A stretch of DNA of 64,000 nt from Micrococcales bacterium (GCA_016719135.1 JADKAV010000006.1:78815-142814); one strand, 5' to 3'. Numbered from the stretch's first letter, positions 34,726 through 44,172 are shown. The notes: generated by a model from the letters alone, not told the origin. A program made the numbers and translations.

Positions 34726-35112
34726 GTGACCATCGACGACCTGGCGGCCGGCAAGTACATCAGTCTGGCGACGTTCAAACGCGACGGGTCTCGGGTCGCG
34801 ACGCCCGTGTGGGTGACCCGCGACGGCGACCACCTGTACGTGATCACCGACCCGAACTCGGGCAAGGCCAAGCGACTGCGGAACTCCGCACGAGCTGAGG
34901 TCGCCCCCTGCGATGCGCGGGGAAAGACCAGCTCCGACTACGTGCCCGCGTCTGCGGTCCTGCTGGACGAGGCCGGGACCAAAAAGGTCAAGGATCTGGT
35001 GAACGCGAAGTACGGGTTGATGGGCAAAGGGATCCAAGTCATGGGCAAATTGCGCAGCGCCCTGGGCCGCGGTAGCAACCAGCAGGTGGGCATCGAGATC
35101 ACGCTGGCGTGA
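34726..35112 (+). CDS. PPOX-class F420-dependent enzyme-like protein
   Basis: 128 residues from a GTG at 34726. KYISLATFKRDGSRVATPVWVTRDGDHLYVITDPNSGKAKRLRN is the standard opening of the F420-dependent PPOX-class enzymes, and GKTSSDYVPA and KYGLMGKGIQ follow. It presumably reduces a small molecule using F420H2. This is the clearest F420 marker in the window, and it supports an actinobacterial host. Confidence 0.85.
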   Translation: MTIDDLAAGKYISLATFKRDGSRVATPVWVTRDGDHLYVITDPNSGKAKRLRNSARAEVAPCDARGKTSSDYVPASAVLLDEAGTKKVKDLVNAKYGLMGKGIQVMGKLRSALGRGSNQQVGIEITLA

Positions 35113-35121
35113 GGCAGCGGA

Positions 35122-35682
35122 TCATCCCGGCTGGATGTAGTCCATCTGCCGGGCCACCCGGCGGGCCAGTTCATCGCCGGCGAACCGACCCACCAAGTGC
35201 AGTCCCACGTCGATGCCGCAGGCGATACCCCCACCGGTGACTACGTCTCCGCTGTCGACGACCCGCGCAGTCTGTCCACCGGGCAGATCCAGTGCGTCGA
35301 CATCCTCCCAGTGGGTGGTCCATTCCCGACCGGCGAGCAGGCCGGTGTGACCCAGCAGAAACGCCCCGGTGCACACGCTGGCCACGGTGCGCCCCGAACT
35401 TGCTGCGATCACCGCCATCAGTTCCACGTCGTCGAGAGCGGACCGCACGTCGATGACCCCGGGCACGATGACCAGCCCGTCCTCGCGCGCACGACCCGTC
35501 GGGCTGACGCGCACCCCGCCGTAGCTGGTCACCGGCTCCCCGTCGACGGTGAAGGCCACCATCGAGAAAGCCGCGGGTTCCCCCTGCCTTTCCAGCAGAC
35601 GGTTCGCGGTCAGGAAAACCTCCCAGGGGCCGCTGAAGTCCATCAGGTCCATACCCTCGAACAACAGGAAGTCGACGTTCAC
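35122..35682 (-). CDS. DJ-1/PfpI-family protein (class I glutamine amidotransferase-like)
   Basis: 186 residues. The nucleophile elbow VASVCTGAFLLGHTGLL holds the conserved Cys near 105, MDFSGPWEVF lies at 14-23 with an Asp/Glu pocket, and WTTHWEDVDAL follows. This is the arrangement of the isonitrile-hydratase / AraC-linked PfpI group, here without a DNA-binding domain. It overlaps the upstream SGNH gene by four bases. Confidence 0.85.
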   Translation of the reverse strand: MNVDFLLFEGMDLMDFSGPWEVFLTANRLLERQGEPAAFSMVAFTVDGEPVTSYGGVRVSPTGRAREDGLVIVPGVIDVRSALDDVELMAVIAASSGRTVASVCTGAFLLGHTGLLAGREWTTHWEDVDALDLPGGQTARVVDSGDVVTGGGIACGIDVGLHLVGRFAGDELARRVARQMDYIQPG

Positions 35683-36308
35683 GACACCAACTCCTGGACC
35701 CGCAGCGCCAGTGCGTGTCCGAGGGCATGCTGGCCGTCCGGGTCCAAATGAATCCCGTCGACCGCGGACGGTTGCGCCACATCACCGGCGGCGAAGAACG
35801 GCGTCGACGTCTGCTGGCAGATCACCCGGAACTGCACCTCCAGTTCGCGGGACTCGGCGTCGCGGCCCTCGTAGAAGACGCCCATGAATCCCTTGGCCTG
35901 CACGATCGGGGGCGGCGAGACGACCAGGCAGCGCGGCGCACCCGCGCCAGGCCCAGCACCGCTGCGGTTCACGATGTCGATCAGCGTCCACAACCCCGAA
36001 GCGGAATGCCGGGCGGACAGCCCCAGCGGAACTTGCAGATCATTGGTTCCCAACATCAGGATCACCAGATCAACGGGGGCGTGCGATTCCAGGATCGGAC
36101 CCAACAGGGCGCGTCCGCTGCGAGCGTCCGCGTACGGCGAGTCGAACACCGTCGTCCTGCCCGGCAGCGCCTCGCTGATCACTGTGTGACCGGCACCGAG
36201 TTCGCCGGACATGACCTCGGGCCACCTGTCCGCGCGGTCGAACCGACCACCGGTGACGGGGTCGTAACCGTACGTCAGGGAGTCACCGAAACACAGAACC
36301 ACCGCCAT
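35679..36308 (-). CDS. SGNH/GDSL-family hydrolase
   Basis: 209 residues from the ATG at 36308. Block I is CFGDSLTYGYDP with Ser9-11 as nucleophile, block III is MLGTNDLQ, and block V is the DGIHLDPDGQHALG stretch with the catalytic Asp-x-x-His. It has no signal peptide, so it is probably a cytoplasmic esterase/arylesterase. First of a two-gene unit with the DJ-1-like protein. Confidence 0.88.
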   Translation of the reverse strand: MAVVLCFGDSLTYGYDPVTGGRFDRADRWPEVMSGELGAGHTVISEALPGRTTVFDSPYADARSGRALLGPILESHAPVDLVILMLGTNDLQVPLGLSARHSASGLWTLIDIVNRSGAGPGAGAPRCLVVSPPPIVQAKGFMGVFYEGRDAESRELEVQFRVICQQTSTPFFAAGDVAQPSAVDGIHLDPDGQHALGHALALRVQELVS

Positions 36309-36332
36309 AAGCGCCAAATCTAGCGCCGAGCC

Positions 36333-37145
36333 TCACCGGTGGTCGGACCGCCGGTTCATCCCGGACTGGTCGATCACCGACCGCCCGTGGAACGTCTTCA
36401 TCCCGTCGAAAGCCCCCGCCCAGCGCGAGATCCGGTCGGACACGGCCGGTGGGAACGGCCTGATCAAGTACGCGGTGAGTACAGCCGGACGGTTGAGCAA
36501 CAGGCGTTGCCGGTTGCGTTCCACTGCGTTCAGGATGCGCGTGGCGGCGTAGTCAGGGGTCAGTTCCGGGAAGTACCACGGGGACTTGGCCCCCTCGAAC
36601 ATCCCGGTGTTGATGACTTGCGGCATGACCACGGTCGTCCTCACACCGGGGGCGTCATCGGCCAGTTCGGTCCGCAAGGATTCGGCGAATCCATAGGCCG
36701 CGTGCTTGCTGGCCACGTAGTCGCTCATACCCGGCACCGGGGTCGCGCCGACCAGGGACGCGATGGTCACGATGTGTCCGCTGTTGCGTTCCACCATCGC
36801 GGGCAGGAAGGCCTTGGTGCACCAGAACAACGCCAGCACGTTGACGGCCATCGTCTTCTCGATCGCGTCGTCGGGCAGATCGATCAGACGGCGACCGCTG
36901 ACAACACCAGCGTTCAAAATGAGGACATCGATCGGCCCAGTGCTCTGGGCCTGGGCATGAACCGCCTCGCGGTCGGTGACGTCGACCACCGCGGTGGACA
37001 TGCCGGTCAGTGACCGCAAGGACTCGGCGTCGATGTCCCATGCCACCACCTGCGCCCCGCGCCGCTGCGCCTCCAAAGCCATCAACCGGCCGATCCCGGA
37101 ACCGGCGCCGGTGATGAGAACCTTCTTGCCCTGCAACCGTGTCAT
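36333..37145 (-). CDS. short-chain dehydrogenase/reductase
   Basis: 270 residues of classical SDR type. TGAGSGIG near 11-18 binds NAD(P), LNAG near 88 is structural, the catalytic Ser lies in TIASLVG and Tyr/Lys in YVASKHAAYG. The C-terminal extension rich in Arg/Pro (RPFPPAVSDRISRWAG) is like that of the membrane-associated SDRs next to lipid enzymes. Substrate unknown. Confidence 0.9.
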   Translation of the reverse strand: MTRLQGKKVLITGAGSGIGRLMALEAQRRGAQVVAWDIDAESLRSLTGMSTAVVDVTDREAVHAQAQSTGPIDVLILNAGVVSGRRLIDLPDDAIEKTMAVNVLALFWCTKAFLPAMVERNSGHIVTIASLVGATPVPGMSDYVASKHAAYGFAESLRTELADDAPGVRTTVVMPQVINTGMFEGAKSPWYFPELTPDYAATRILNAVERNRQRLLLNRPAVLTAYLIRPFPPAVSDRISRWAGAFDGMKTFHGRSVIDQSGMNRRSDHR

Positions 37146-37149
37146 GGAT

Positions 37150-37566
37150 TCACCCTTCCACGGGTTCCGTGCTGTCGAAAACTGCCGCCTGGCCGCACAC
37201 CGTGCCCTGCTCATCGGTGACCGGCCAGACCGTGGCGTCCAGGATCCGGAAGCGCCGGCCTGACGCTGCGATCCGGACGCCGGTGTATCCGCGCACCACG
37301 GTCTGGCTGTTCAACGCCGCAGCCCGTTCGGACCTAGCCTCCGGCGGCGCAGTAAGTCGCGACGGCGTACCGAGCAGGGGCCGTTGCCACAAGCGCACTG
37401 CGGCCTGGTTGGCGTACACGAACACAGGATCGGCGGCGGTGTCGTGACACAAGACGACGCCTGAGAAATCATCGAGGTCGTCCGGGGCACACAGTTCTTC
37501 GCCCAGTGCCAGGGCATAGGACGCCGCGATCAACCGTCGCCATTCTCCTGGATCAAGGCTGGTCAT
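37150..37566 (-). CDS. MEKHLA-domain (PAS-like) protein
   Basis: 138 residues. DFSGVVLCHDTAADPVFVYANQAAVRLW, PSRLTAPPEARSERAALN and GRRFRILDATVWPVTDEQGTVCGQAAVF match the MEKHLA sensor-like domain in full length, with no attached output domain. Four bases separate its end from the SDR start, so they are cotranscribed. Ligand and role are unknown. Confidence 0.82.
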   Translation of the reverse strand: MTSLDPGEWRRLIAASYALALGEELCAPDDLDDFSGVVLCHDTAADPVFVYANQAAVRLWQRPLLGTPSRLTAPPEARSERAAALNSQTVVRGYTGVRIAASGRRFRILDATVWPVTDEQGTVCGQAAVFDSTEPVEG

Positions 37567-37587
37567 CGCGGAACTCCCCGCGAGCTC

Positions 37588-38181
37588 TCAGGGCAGCTGG
37601 GTCGGGGTCGGGGTCGCAGTCTCAGTTGCCGTCGCGGTGGCCGTCTCGGTAGCCGTGGCCGTGGCAGTCTCGGTGGCCGTGGCAGTCGCGGTGGCCGTCC
37701 TCGTCTCGGACCTCGTCACCGTCTCGGTGCTGGTCGGGCTCGGCGACTCCGAGGGATCCGTGTCGGTCCCACCACCACCGCTGGTGAAGAAGAACGCGAG
37801 AGCTCCCACGACGACCAGCAGTCCCAGAATCCCTGCGATTATCCAGCCCACCGGGGAGCTCTTCTTCGGCGGTGGCGCGCCTTCGACCCACTCCATGTAC
37901 AACACCGAGCCCCGCGGAACCCAGGCCCCCGGCAGCGGGTTCTGGGCCACGATGCGAGCGGCCGGCTGACCCGGCACGGGCTGTTGCCCGGCGAACGAGG
38001 CCGGCGTCTGCCCCCATTGCGTGGCTACCCCGGGCAGCGGCTGGTCGGCCACCGCCTGCACCTGGAACATCGGCGCGAGTCCGCTCTGGCCGACAACGTT
38101 GAATGCCACTTCCGGGCTCAGACCCACCGTCTGTGGCACCTGCACACTGTCGACGGGATTCTGCGGCCACGTGCTGGTCAT
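37588..38181 (-). CDS. PASTA-like membrane protein with Thr-Ala repeat tail
   Basis: 197 residues. The N-terminal half carries a PASTA-like module (VQVPQTVGLSPEVAFNVV, RIVAQNPLPGAWVPRGSVLYMEW). One membrane helix follows (about 111-131, after PPPKKSSP). The C-terminal 60 residues are Ser/Thr/Pro/Glu and then TATATE-type repeats, encoded by degenerate GCCGTGGC-like DNA repeats at 37615-37720. With the helix after the module, orientation is unusual for PASTA proteins, whose modules normally face outside. Confidence 0.7.
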   Translation of the reverse strand: MTSTWPQNPVDSVQVPQTVGLSPEVAFNVVGQSGLAPMFQVQAVADQPLPGVATQWGQTPASFAGQQPVPGQPAARIVAQNPLPGAWVPRGSVLYMEWVEGAPPPKKSSPVGWIIAGILGLLVVVGALAFFFTSGGGGTDTDPSESPSPTSTETVTRSETRTATATATATETATATATETATATATETATPTPTQLP

Positions 38182-38265
38182 GTTGTTCCCTTCACCGGAC
38201 GTTACCGAGCACGCTAGCGGTTTGTGGGCACCGCACACCGGATCAACATCACCTAATGTCGGGGC

Positions 38266-38940
38266 ATGGTCGACGCGGTTCCGGGCAGCGGGGACTGCGA
38301 AGCGCATATCGAACAGTGGGGGCAGCCGGTCCTTCTGCTCACGTCCGCGTCCTACATCCTCGCGGGCCTGTTCGTGGTGTGGTTCGCCCATCGAAACAGG
38401 GCTCCGGTTCCCCGCGCCCTGGTGTGGTCGTACGCCACCGGACTTGTCCTCGCCGGACTGGGCAGCATGGACTACCACGGCCCGAGCGTGGGTCCACAAC
38501 CTCTGCTGCACGACGGGGGGCTGGCCATAGCTCTGGTGGCAGCCCTGGCAATCGACCTGAGCGTGCTGCAGTTCCGTCGGATCCGGGTCCTGGCGATCCT
38601 GTTGGTTGCTGCGCTGGCGGTGATCGCCGTGGTTCCCGCTATCAGCCCGGCACTTGCCGGAATCGCGGCGATCGGGCTGGTCGTGGCCGAGGTTTCGGTG
38701 TACTGGCGCGGACTGCGACCGCTCACACCCGCCCTGTGGGCAGTCGTGGCCAGCCTGCTCCTCGGCGCGGTCGCCTTCGCACTGAGCCGGACCGGGGGCC
38801 CGCTGTGCGACCCCGACTCCTGGTTCCAAGGCCATGGTGTGTGGCACGTACTCACAGCGGTAGCGCTGGGTCTTTGGGCGGTCACCGCGCTGCAGCATTC
38901 GGTTACTGACGACAGGCACACAGTGCTCGAGGGGCGATAG
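38266..38940 (+). CDS. CREST/alkaline-ceramidase-like membrane protein
   Basis: 224 residues with about seven hydrophobic segments. GSMDYHGPS near 66-74, a LLHDGG segment near 82-87 and HGVWHVLTA near 190-198 place His/Asp/Ser residues in membrane segments as in CREST-superfamily hydrolases (ceramidases, Per1, PAQR). The stop is followed at once by the acyltransferase ATG, so the two form an operon likely acting on membrane lipids. Assignment is by motif pattern only. Confidence 0.62.
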   Translation: MVDAVPGSGDCEAHIEQWGQPVLLLTSASYILAGLFVVWFAHRNRAPVPRALVWSYATGLVLAGLGSMDYHGPSVGPQPLLHDGGLAIALVAALAIDLSVLQFRRIRVLAILLVAALAVIAVVPAISPALAGIAAIGLVVAEVSVYWRGLRPLTPALWAVVASLLLGAVAFALSRTGGPLCDPDSWFQGHGVWHVLTAVALGLWAVTALQHSVTDDRHTVLEGR

Positions 38941-40224
38941 ATGAACCGGACGATCAACTTTCTGGTGCGGGCAGCCACCAACACCGCCTTCCGCTCAGTG
39001 CAGGTGCGTCGCGTGGCGCCGGAGCCCACCGGGGCGGCGCTGGTCCTGGCCAACCACGGTGGCGGGCTCGGCGACATCCTCACGGTGATCGCCGGGTGCA
39101 GCCGATTCCCCCGCTTCTTGGCCCGAGACATCATCTGGAAGTTCCCCGTGGCACGCAGCGTCATGGACAGCGTCGGCGCGATCCCGGTGTCCCGGCGTCA
39201 GGACCACGGGGCATCCGCGGACAACTCCGGGCTCTTCGGGGCGGCCTGGGCTGCGCTGTCCGACGGCGACCTGTTGGCCATCTATCCCGAGGGTGAGAGC
39301 ATCGCCGAGCCGCGGCTGGCACCGCTGCGAACCGGAGCGGCGCGCATCCTGCTCGGCGCCTGGGAACGCGGGACCGATGTGTGGATCGAACCAATGGGGC
39401 TGCACTACTACGACATCTCCGTGCTGCGCGGACGCGGATTCGTGCACGTGGGAACGCCGGTCCGGTTGAGCGAACTCGTCGGTGAACTGCCAAGCCCCGC
39501 GACGTCGGAGAATCGCGCGGCGGTCAGGGCCCTCACAGAACTGATCGCGCAGCGGTTGAGCAAAGTCGTGGCCGAGTACTCCGACTGGCGGCAGCGCCGG
39601 GACTACGAATCCGCCGCCACGGTTTACCTCACGGATAAGTCCGACCGGACAGATGCCGACTACGGCGACGTCGCGATCACCGCCGAGGCGATCAGTCGGG
39701 CACCGGCGGATCTGCAGGAGGACGTCGTCGTTGCATTGCGGGCCTACGTCGCGTTGCTGGAGTTGCTGGGCGTGCGCGAAGGGGAGATCCCGCGGGTTGC
39801 CGTGGCCCGGCGTCGACTGGCGGGGCGTACGGCCCAGCTGTTGGTCCTGGCTCCCGCGGCCGCATACGGACTGGTGATCAACGGACTACCCATGGCGGGC
39901 CTGCGGACCATCAGCATCACGGGTGTGGCACCGGCCACCGCCGCCAGCCTGAAACCAGCCTTCGCCCTCATCGCGTTCCCCGCCGTGTGGTCGGCGCTCG
40001 GATGGTGGGGCTACCGGCGGGCGGGGGTCGCGGGAGCTGTTGGGATGGCGGCCAGTGGCCCGGCGAGCCTCGCGGCGACCGTCACGGTCGCGGAGAATGC
40101 CCAGCTCAGTTTCCTGCTGGCCAGGGCCGTTCGGCGCGCCGAGGGGCCGGTCCTGGAGCGACTGACCAATGCTCGTCGACAGCTCGTGGAGACGGTCAGG
40201 GCTGCTGTGCAGGAATCCGGCTGA
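38941..40224 (+). CDS. PlsC-type lysophospholipid acyltransferase with C-terminal membrane region
   Basis: 427 residues. The N-terminal acyltransferase has NHGGGLGD near 38-45 (H and D are separated by five residues rather than four), a GAIPVSRRQD segment and the YPEGES block with its conserved EG. Residues about 290-380 add three hydrophobic helices not found in plain PlsC. Its end overlaps the convergent hydrolase by 29 bases. Probably acylates a lysolipid or polyol phosphate. Confidence 0.82.
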   Translation: MNRTINFLVRAATNTAFRSVQVRRVAPEPTGAALVLANHGGGLGDILTVIAGCSRFPRFLARDIIWKFPVARSVMDSVGAIPVSRRQDHGASADNSGLFGAAWAALSDGDLLAIYPEGESIAEPRLAPLRTGAARILLGAWERGTDVWIEPMGLHYYDISVLRGRGFVHVGTPVRLSELVGELPSPATSENRAAVRALTELIAQRLSKVVAEYSDWRQRRDYESAATVYLTDKSDRTDADYGDVAITAEAISRAPADLQEDVVVALRAYVALLELLGVREGEIPRVAVARRRLAGRTAQLLVLAPAAAYGLVINGLPMAGLRTISITGVAPATAASLKPAFALIAFPAVWSALGWWGYRRAGVAGAVGMAASGPASLAATVTVAENAQLSFLLARAVRRAEGPVLERLTNARRQLVETVRAAVQESG

Positions 40225-41092
40225 GGAACTGCAGCATCGCCTGCTGGATCTGGGCCTGAGCCTGCTCACGGCTGATCGTCGCCTGCCCGTCCCCACGCTG
40301 TTCCCCGTAGTCGCCGAAGAACGCGTGCGTCCCGCCTTGGATCTCGACGTATTCGGCACCTGCTGGCAGGGAATCCTTACTCGCCTGGATGTCGTCGGGC
40401 GTGCTCAATCCGTCCTCGCTGCCCGAGATGCTCAGCACGGGAATGTCCAGTGAACTCTGGTCGCCGATGGGGAACGACCCGAGCAGGATCAGGCCGGCGG
40501 CGTCCTGGGTCTGACCCGACACCACCGCACCGCCCAGTGAATGCCCAGCCACCACCCACTGACTCACCTGCGGATCAGCGGCTCGCGCATCGGCGACGAT
40601 GTCACCCACGGTGAAAGCGATACCCAGCGGCGGCTTGGCGATGTACACCGGATACCCGGCTTGCACGACAGGCTCGAAGATCGACTGGTAAGCACGCGGA
40701 TCGACCAGAGCGCCTGGCATGAACGCCACCCCCGTGGTGCCGGGCTGGTCGGGTTCGAGCAGGATCCCGGTGCTGGATGTCTGAGTCGCTGCGGGAGGCG
40801 CCGGATCAGCCGGGTAAGGCGCCAGCCAGAACGTCGCGGCCGCCAGCCCGAGACCCGCTGCCGCTGCCAGCCAGCGGAACGCCGCCCGCAGGGTGCCGGA
40901 TTTGGGAGTGGAGCCTGCGAAAGCCCACGTGACCAGCCCGACGCCGAGCAGCGCCACGACAACCAGCCAGAGCAGATATGCCGGATGGCCAGCGGTGATC
41001 GCTGACCCTGATCGGACCACCGCCGCCGCGACCGCAACAACCAGTGCGAATCCGGGGACCGCGCGGCTGAGCGTCACCGACGGTGTTTCCAC
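40196..41092 (-). CDS. membrane-anchored alpha/beta hydrolase
   Basis: 298 residues from a GTG at 41092. Three hydrophobic segments lie in the first 95 residues. The hydrolase domain follows, with GVAFMPGALVDPRAY, the nucleophile elbow VAGHSLGGAVV, the acid in SGSEDGLS and the base in GGTHAFFGDYG. This fits the alpha/beta hydrolase family PF12695, which would act outside the membrane. It starts 19 bases before the end of the preceding small gene, suggesting translational coupling. Confidence 0.82.
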   Translation of the reverse strand: METPSVTLSRAVPGFALVVAVAAAVVRSGSAITAGHPAYLLWLVVVALLGVGLVTWAFAGSTPKSGTLRAAFRWLAAAAGLGLAAATFWLAPYPADPAPPAATQTSSTGILLEPDQPGTTGVAFMPGALVDPRAYQSIFEPVVQAGYPVYIAKPPLGIAFTVGDIVADARAADPQVSQWVVAGHSLGGAVVSGQTQDAAGLILLGSFPIGDQSSLDIPVLSISGSEDGLSTPDDIQASKDSLPAGAEYVEIQGGTHAFFGDYGEQRGDGQATISREQAQAQIQQAMLQFLSRIPAQQP

Positions 41093-41286
41093 AGGTACGC
41101 GATCGGCCCGACCGGCTGAACGAGCAGCGCCAACGCCCACAAGCCCTTCCTGCCGTGGACCTCGGCTGCCGGACGGAACGCGAGGTCAGCCGCTGCGGTG
41201 GCCGTCAGCGAGAGCTCGATGCTGGCCACGGTGAGCAGCAGCGCCTTCTGGGCCGAGGTCAACTCCGACCATTTCTTACTGGACAT
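41074..41286 (-). CDS. small PLDc_N-type membrane protein
   Basis: 70 residues. Two helices with a polar loop: ALLLTVASIELSLTATAAADLAFRP and LWALALLVQPVGPIAYLWKHRR. The ending GPIAYLWKHRR is the signature of the phospholipase-D N-terminal-like (PLDc_N) mini-proteins. Start and end both overlap neighbouring genes, so it is the middle gene of a three-gene unit. Function unknown. Confidence 0.8.
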   Translation of the reverse strand: MSSKKWSELTSAQKALLLTVASIELSLTATAAADLAFRPAAEVHGRKGLWALALLVQPVGPIAYLWKHRR

Positions 41287-41875
41287 GTCCGCCTCCTCCT
41301 TCGGGTGGGGCCACTCCCTGCCCCCCGGGGGCCCCGGGGGCGGCGCGCCCCGCCCGCCGGGGGGGTCTGGCGTCGCGCTTGGCCTGGCGCCGCGCGCCCT
41401 GTGCCCGGGTGTCCGCCCGGCGCCGCTCGGTGCGCGTCGACCGGTTCTTGGCGTCCCCGCGCTTCTTGGGACCTGTTCCCTTCGGAACGGGCTTCGCTGC
41501 CGGCCTGGCACCAGGCTTCTGGCCCGCCTTGGCCGCACGGGCCGCTTCGAGTCGCTCCTGCTTGAGTTCCTCTGCGCTCTCGCGTGCCAGTTCGGACAGC
41601 CGCCGGCTCACCCGTGCCAACGCGTCTTCGAAGACCTCGGCCTTGTCGCGGGCCCGCTGATTCTTCTTGAACGACTTGCCCCGGCCACCACTGCCCGAAA
41701 CTCCTCTGGCCGCCCGCCGACGGTACTTGCCGGAGTACTTGTTACGGGCACGCCGGATGCGCGCGTGCAGCGCCGCCACCTGGTCCTCGTCGAGCTCGGC
41801 CATCGCCTCCTTGCTCGTCTCGTGGATGAGCAGGCGCTCCTCGGTGTTGAGGATGGCGAGTTGGGACTTCTTCAT
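41276..41875 (-). CDS. basic protein with Ala/Arg/Pro-rich tail, unknown function
   Basis: 199 residues from the ATG at 41875. Residues 1-110 are helical and highly charged (NTEERLLIHETSKEAMAELDEDQV, then RARNKYSGKYRRRAAR), and the rest is a disordered Lys/Arg/Ala/Pro/Gly tail. The composition suggests nucleic-acid binding; no family is recognised. Overlaps the PLDc_N gene by 11 bases. Confidence 0.65.
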   Translation of the reverse strand: MKKSQLAILNTEERLLIHETSKEAMAELDEDQVAALHARIRRARNKYSGKYRRRAARGVSGSGGRGKSFKKNQRARDKAEVFEDALARVSRRLSELARESAEELKQERLEAARAAKAGQKPGARPAAKPVPKGTGPKKRGDAKNRSTRTERRRADTRAQGARRQAKRDARPPRRAGRAAPGAPGGQGVAPPEGGGGHVQ

Positions 41876-42047
41876 CTGGGCAGCTCCATCGGTCTGTAGG
41901 GTCAGTTGACACCATTGAGCAGCGTTCCCAAAGCGGCCTGCGGGCGACCGGATCATGAACATGTCATGAATTACCGTCAGTCGGTTCATCAAGAATTCAC
42001 CCGGGCGCGAGTATTAGGCTGCCAATCTGTCACCTGGAGGAACGCAC

Positions 42048-43234
42048 GTGGACTGGACTCTGATCACCATCATCTTGTTGGTGGCAGCGGCGCTCTTGTT
42101 CGACTTCACCAACGGTTTCCACGACGCCGCCAATTCCGTGGGCACCGTTGTCGCGACACGCGCTCTACCGGCGTGCTACGCACCGGCCTTCTCGGCCTTC
42201 TTCAACTTCCTGGCACTGTTCGTCGTTGGCACCGCCGTGGCCAGCACGGTCGGCAAGACCGTCAAACCGGAGTTCGCCAGCGAGGCGGTGATCTTCGCGG
42301 CCTTGTTCGCCGCCATCGCCTGGAACTACATCACGTGGTACATCGGCATGCCGTCCTCGTCGAGCCACGCCATCATCGGTGGCCTGGTCGGTGCGGGACT
42401 GGCCGCCGGGGGTTTCTCGGCGCCATCTCGTGGAGCAGCGTGCAGAAGGCCGCCATCGGCATCATCGCCAGCCCGCTGGTGGCGTTCACGATCGCCTTCA
42501 TCCTGATGTACATCATCTACTTGCTGCAGAAGATCTTCAAACTTCACGACAACCACCCGACCTTCAAAGGACTACAACTCGTCTCGGCCGCGGGGCTGTC
42601 GTTCGGACACGGCGCAAACGACGCCCAGAAAACGATCGGTGTGATCGGGGCCCTGCTCGTGGGCGCCGGCTACGCGCAGACCTCCGCTGACGGCTCGAAC
42701 ATCTCGGTGCCGCTATGGGTCGAAATCGCCGCGTACACCGCGATCGCTCTGGGAACCCTGTGGGGCGGCTGGAAGATCATCGAGACGATGGGCCTTCGCA
42801 TCACCACGCTGCACGCCAACTCCGGCGCGGCGGCCAACCTCGGCGCCACCACCGCGATCTTCGGTGCTACCGCGATGGGTGCGCCGATCTCCACGACCCA
42901 GGCCGCTGCCAGCTCGGTGATCGGCGCTGGGGTCTCCTCGGGCAAAGGTGCCAACTGGAAAGTCGTCGGCGAAATGGTCACGGCATGGGTCCTCACCATC
43001 CCAGCGGCCGCGGGCATCGCGTACGGCATGTTCTGGCTGACACAATTGCCCACCGTGCTGGCCTGGATCGTCGTAGGTGTCAGCGTGATCGCCTTCGGCA
43101 GTTGGGTGGTCTGGGCTATGCGCAACACCATCCACGCCAGCGACATCGAGGCGGAGCTGCCCTCCGAGAAGGAACTCGACGAGTTCGACCAAGACCCCAC
43201 CCCGCACCTCAGGGGCAAGGGCCCCGTCGATTAG
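42048..43234 (+). CDS. PiT-family inorganic phosphate transporter, frameshifted
   Basis: A strong ribosome site (TGGAGGAA) precedes the GTG at 42048. The first half shows FDFTNGFHDAANSVGT, the PiT signature, and SSSSHAIIGGLVGAG. The second half (FLGAISWSSVQKAAIG, then the second signature FGHGANDAQKTIGVI, GAPISTTQAAASSVIGAGVS) lies in another frame. Adding one G to the five-G run at 42408-42412 restores a single protein. It imports phosphate (or sulfate) with protons. Loss of a core transporter by one base in a G-run looks like a sequencing error. Confidence 0.87.
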
Positions 43235-43354
43235 GCAATCCACGGTCCTGGCCGTGTGATTCGATCCGCGAGGAATCTCGTGGAGTGCAGGTTCCAGCGC
43301 TTTGCGGGACTGGTCAAGCGGGTCGATCAGCAGCGTGAGTGGAACCGTGAAACC

Positions 43355-44038
43355 GGTGCTTCGGATTTGGGCTGCGGGACCCGGGGCCGGGTCAAGCAGC
43401 CACCGGTGGTGCGCCTGACGGATGTACCGGTGTTCGGGCGTCCGGCGGTGGCGGCCTGGCGCAAGGTTCGCCGTCCTGCCCTAACAGGGTGTGTGTGGGG
43501 GTCGTGGACCACCAGTGATGCCCGGATCGCTGCGCCGCGGGGCTCGGTGACCCACCACAGGTCGGCACGTATCGGCGGGCGGTGTCGGTGGTGGCCGCGG
43601 CTTTCCTCGAAACGACTGCTGACCAGCGGTTCGGTCCAGCCTGGCCATCAGATGGGGGCCACCGGTGGCACCCTCGGCTCCGCTGCGGCCCCCATCTGAT
43701 GGCAGAAAAGGGACATAAGCCCCAGAGTGCACGCCGTGGCCATCACATCGGGGCCGCCGAGGGCCTCACCGCCCCCGCCGCGGCCCTCATGTGATGGCGG
43801 TGAGCCGTAGATGCTCTGGTGGCAGGGGCGTCTGCGAAACATTGGCCACGTGGGGCTGTGACGGGCATGCCGTCCACGACACGATGTTGGCCTACGGTCA
43901 GCTGCTGGTCGACAATCCCGAGCGGATCGCCCCGATCCAGGCGATCGGGATGGACCAGACGCTGTCCAACCGGGTCGGGCAGTACCGCACCCAGCAGTGG
44001 ACGACCACGTTCGACTCCCCCCTGAAATCCGAAGGGCC
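43355..44038 (+). mobile_element. ISL3-family-derived degenerate element, copy B
   Basis: 684 bp. Ends are GGTGCTTCGGATTTGGG (left) and GGCCCTTCGGATTTCAGGGG (right end, reverse complement). An exact 8-bp direct repeat, GTGAAACC, flanks it at 43347-43354 and 44039-44046, matching the duplication size of the ISL3 family. Inside are LGCGTRGRVKQPPVVRLTD, VFGRPAVAAWRKVRRP and GCDGHAVHDTMLAYGQLLVD, the fragments of a transposase, plus the two hairpins shared with the other copies. It cannot encode an intact transposase. Confidence 0.9.
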
Positions 44039-44172
44039 GTGAAACCTCGCGGGGATCCGAGGGGTCCATCTCTCACCGGCCGCACACTGCGCAGGCGCTC
44101 CAGCCAACTGCACTCCGAGAACCGAGGGTCCGCGATCCGGTGGCCGCCGACCGGGCACGTCGACCTCGATCC

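Noticed and set aside
37615..37720. Regular GCCGTGGC-like short repeats as a regulatory or CRISPR-like array
   Set aside because: They encode the Thr-Ala-Glu repeats of the PASTA-like protein in frame and have no spacers.
43256..43350. ARNLVECRFQRF stretch resembling the end of an IS5-type transposase
   Set aside because: The match covers about 20 residues, the key Arg is absent and no other part of such a transposase is nearby.
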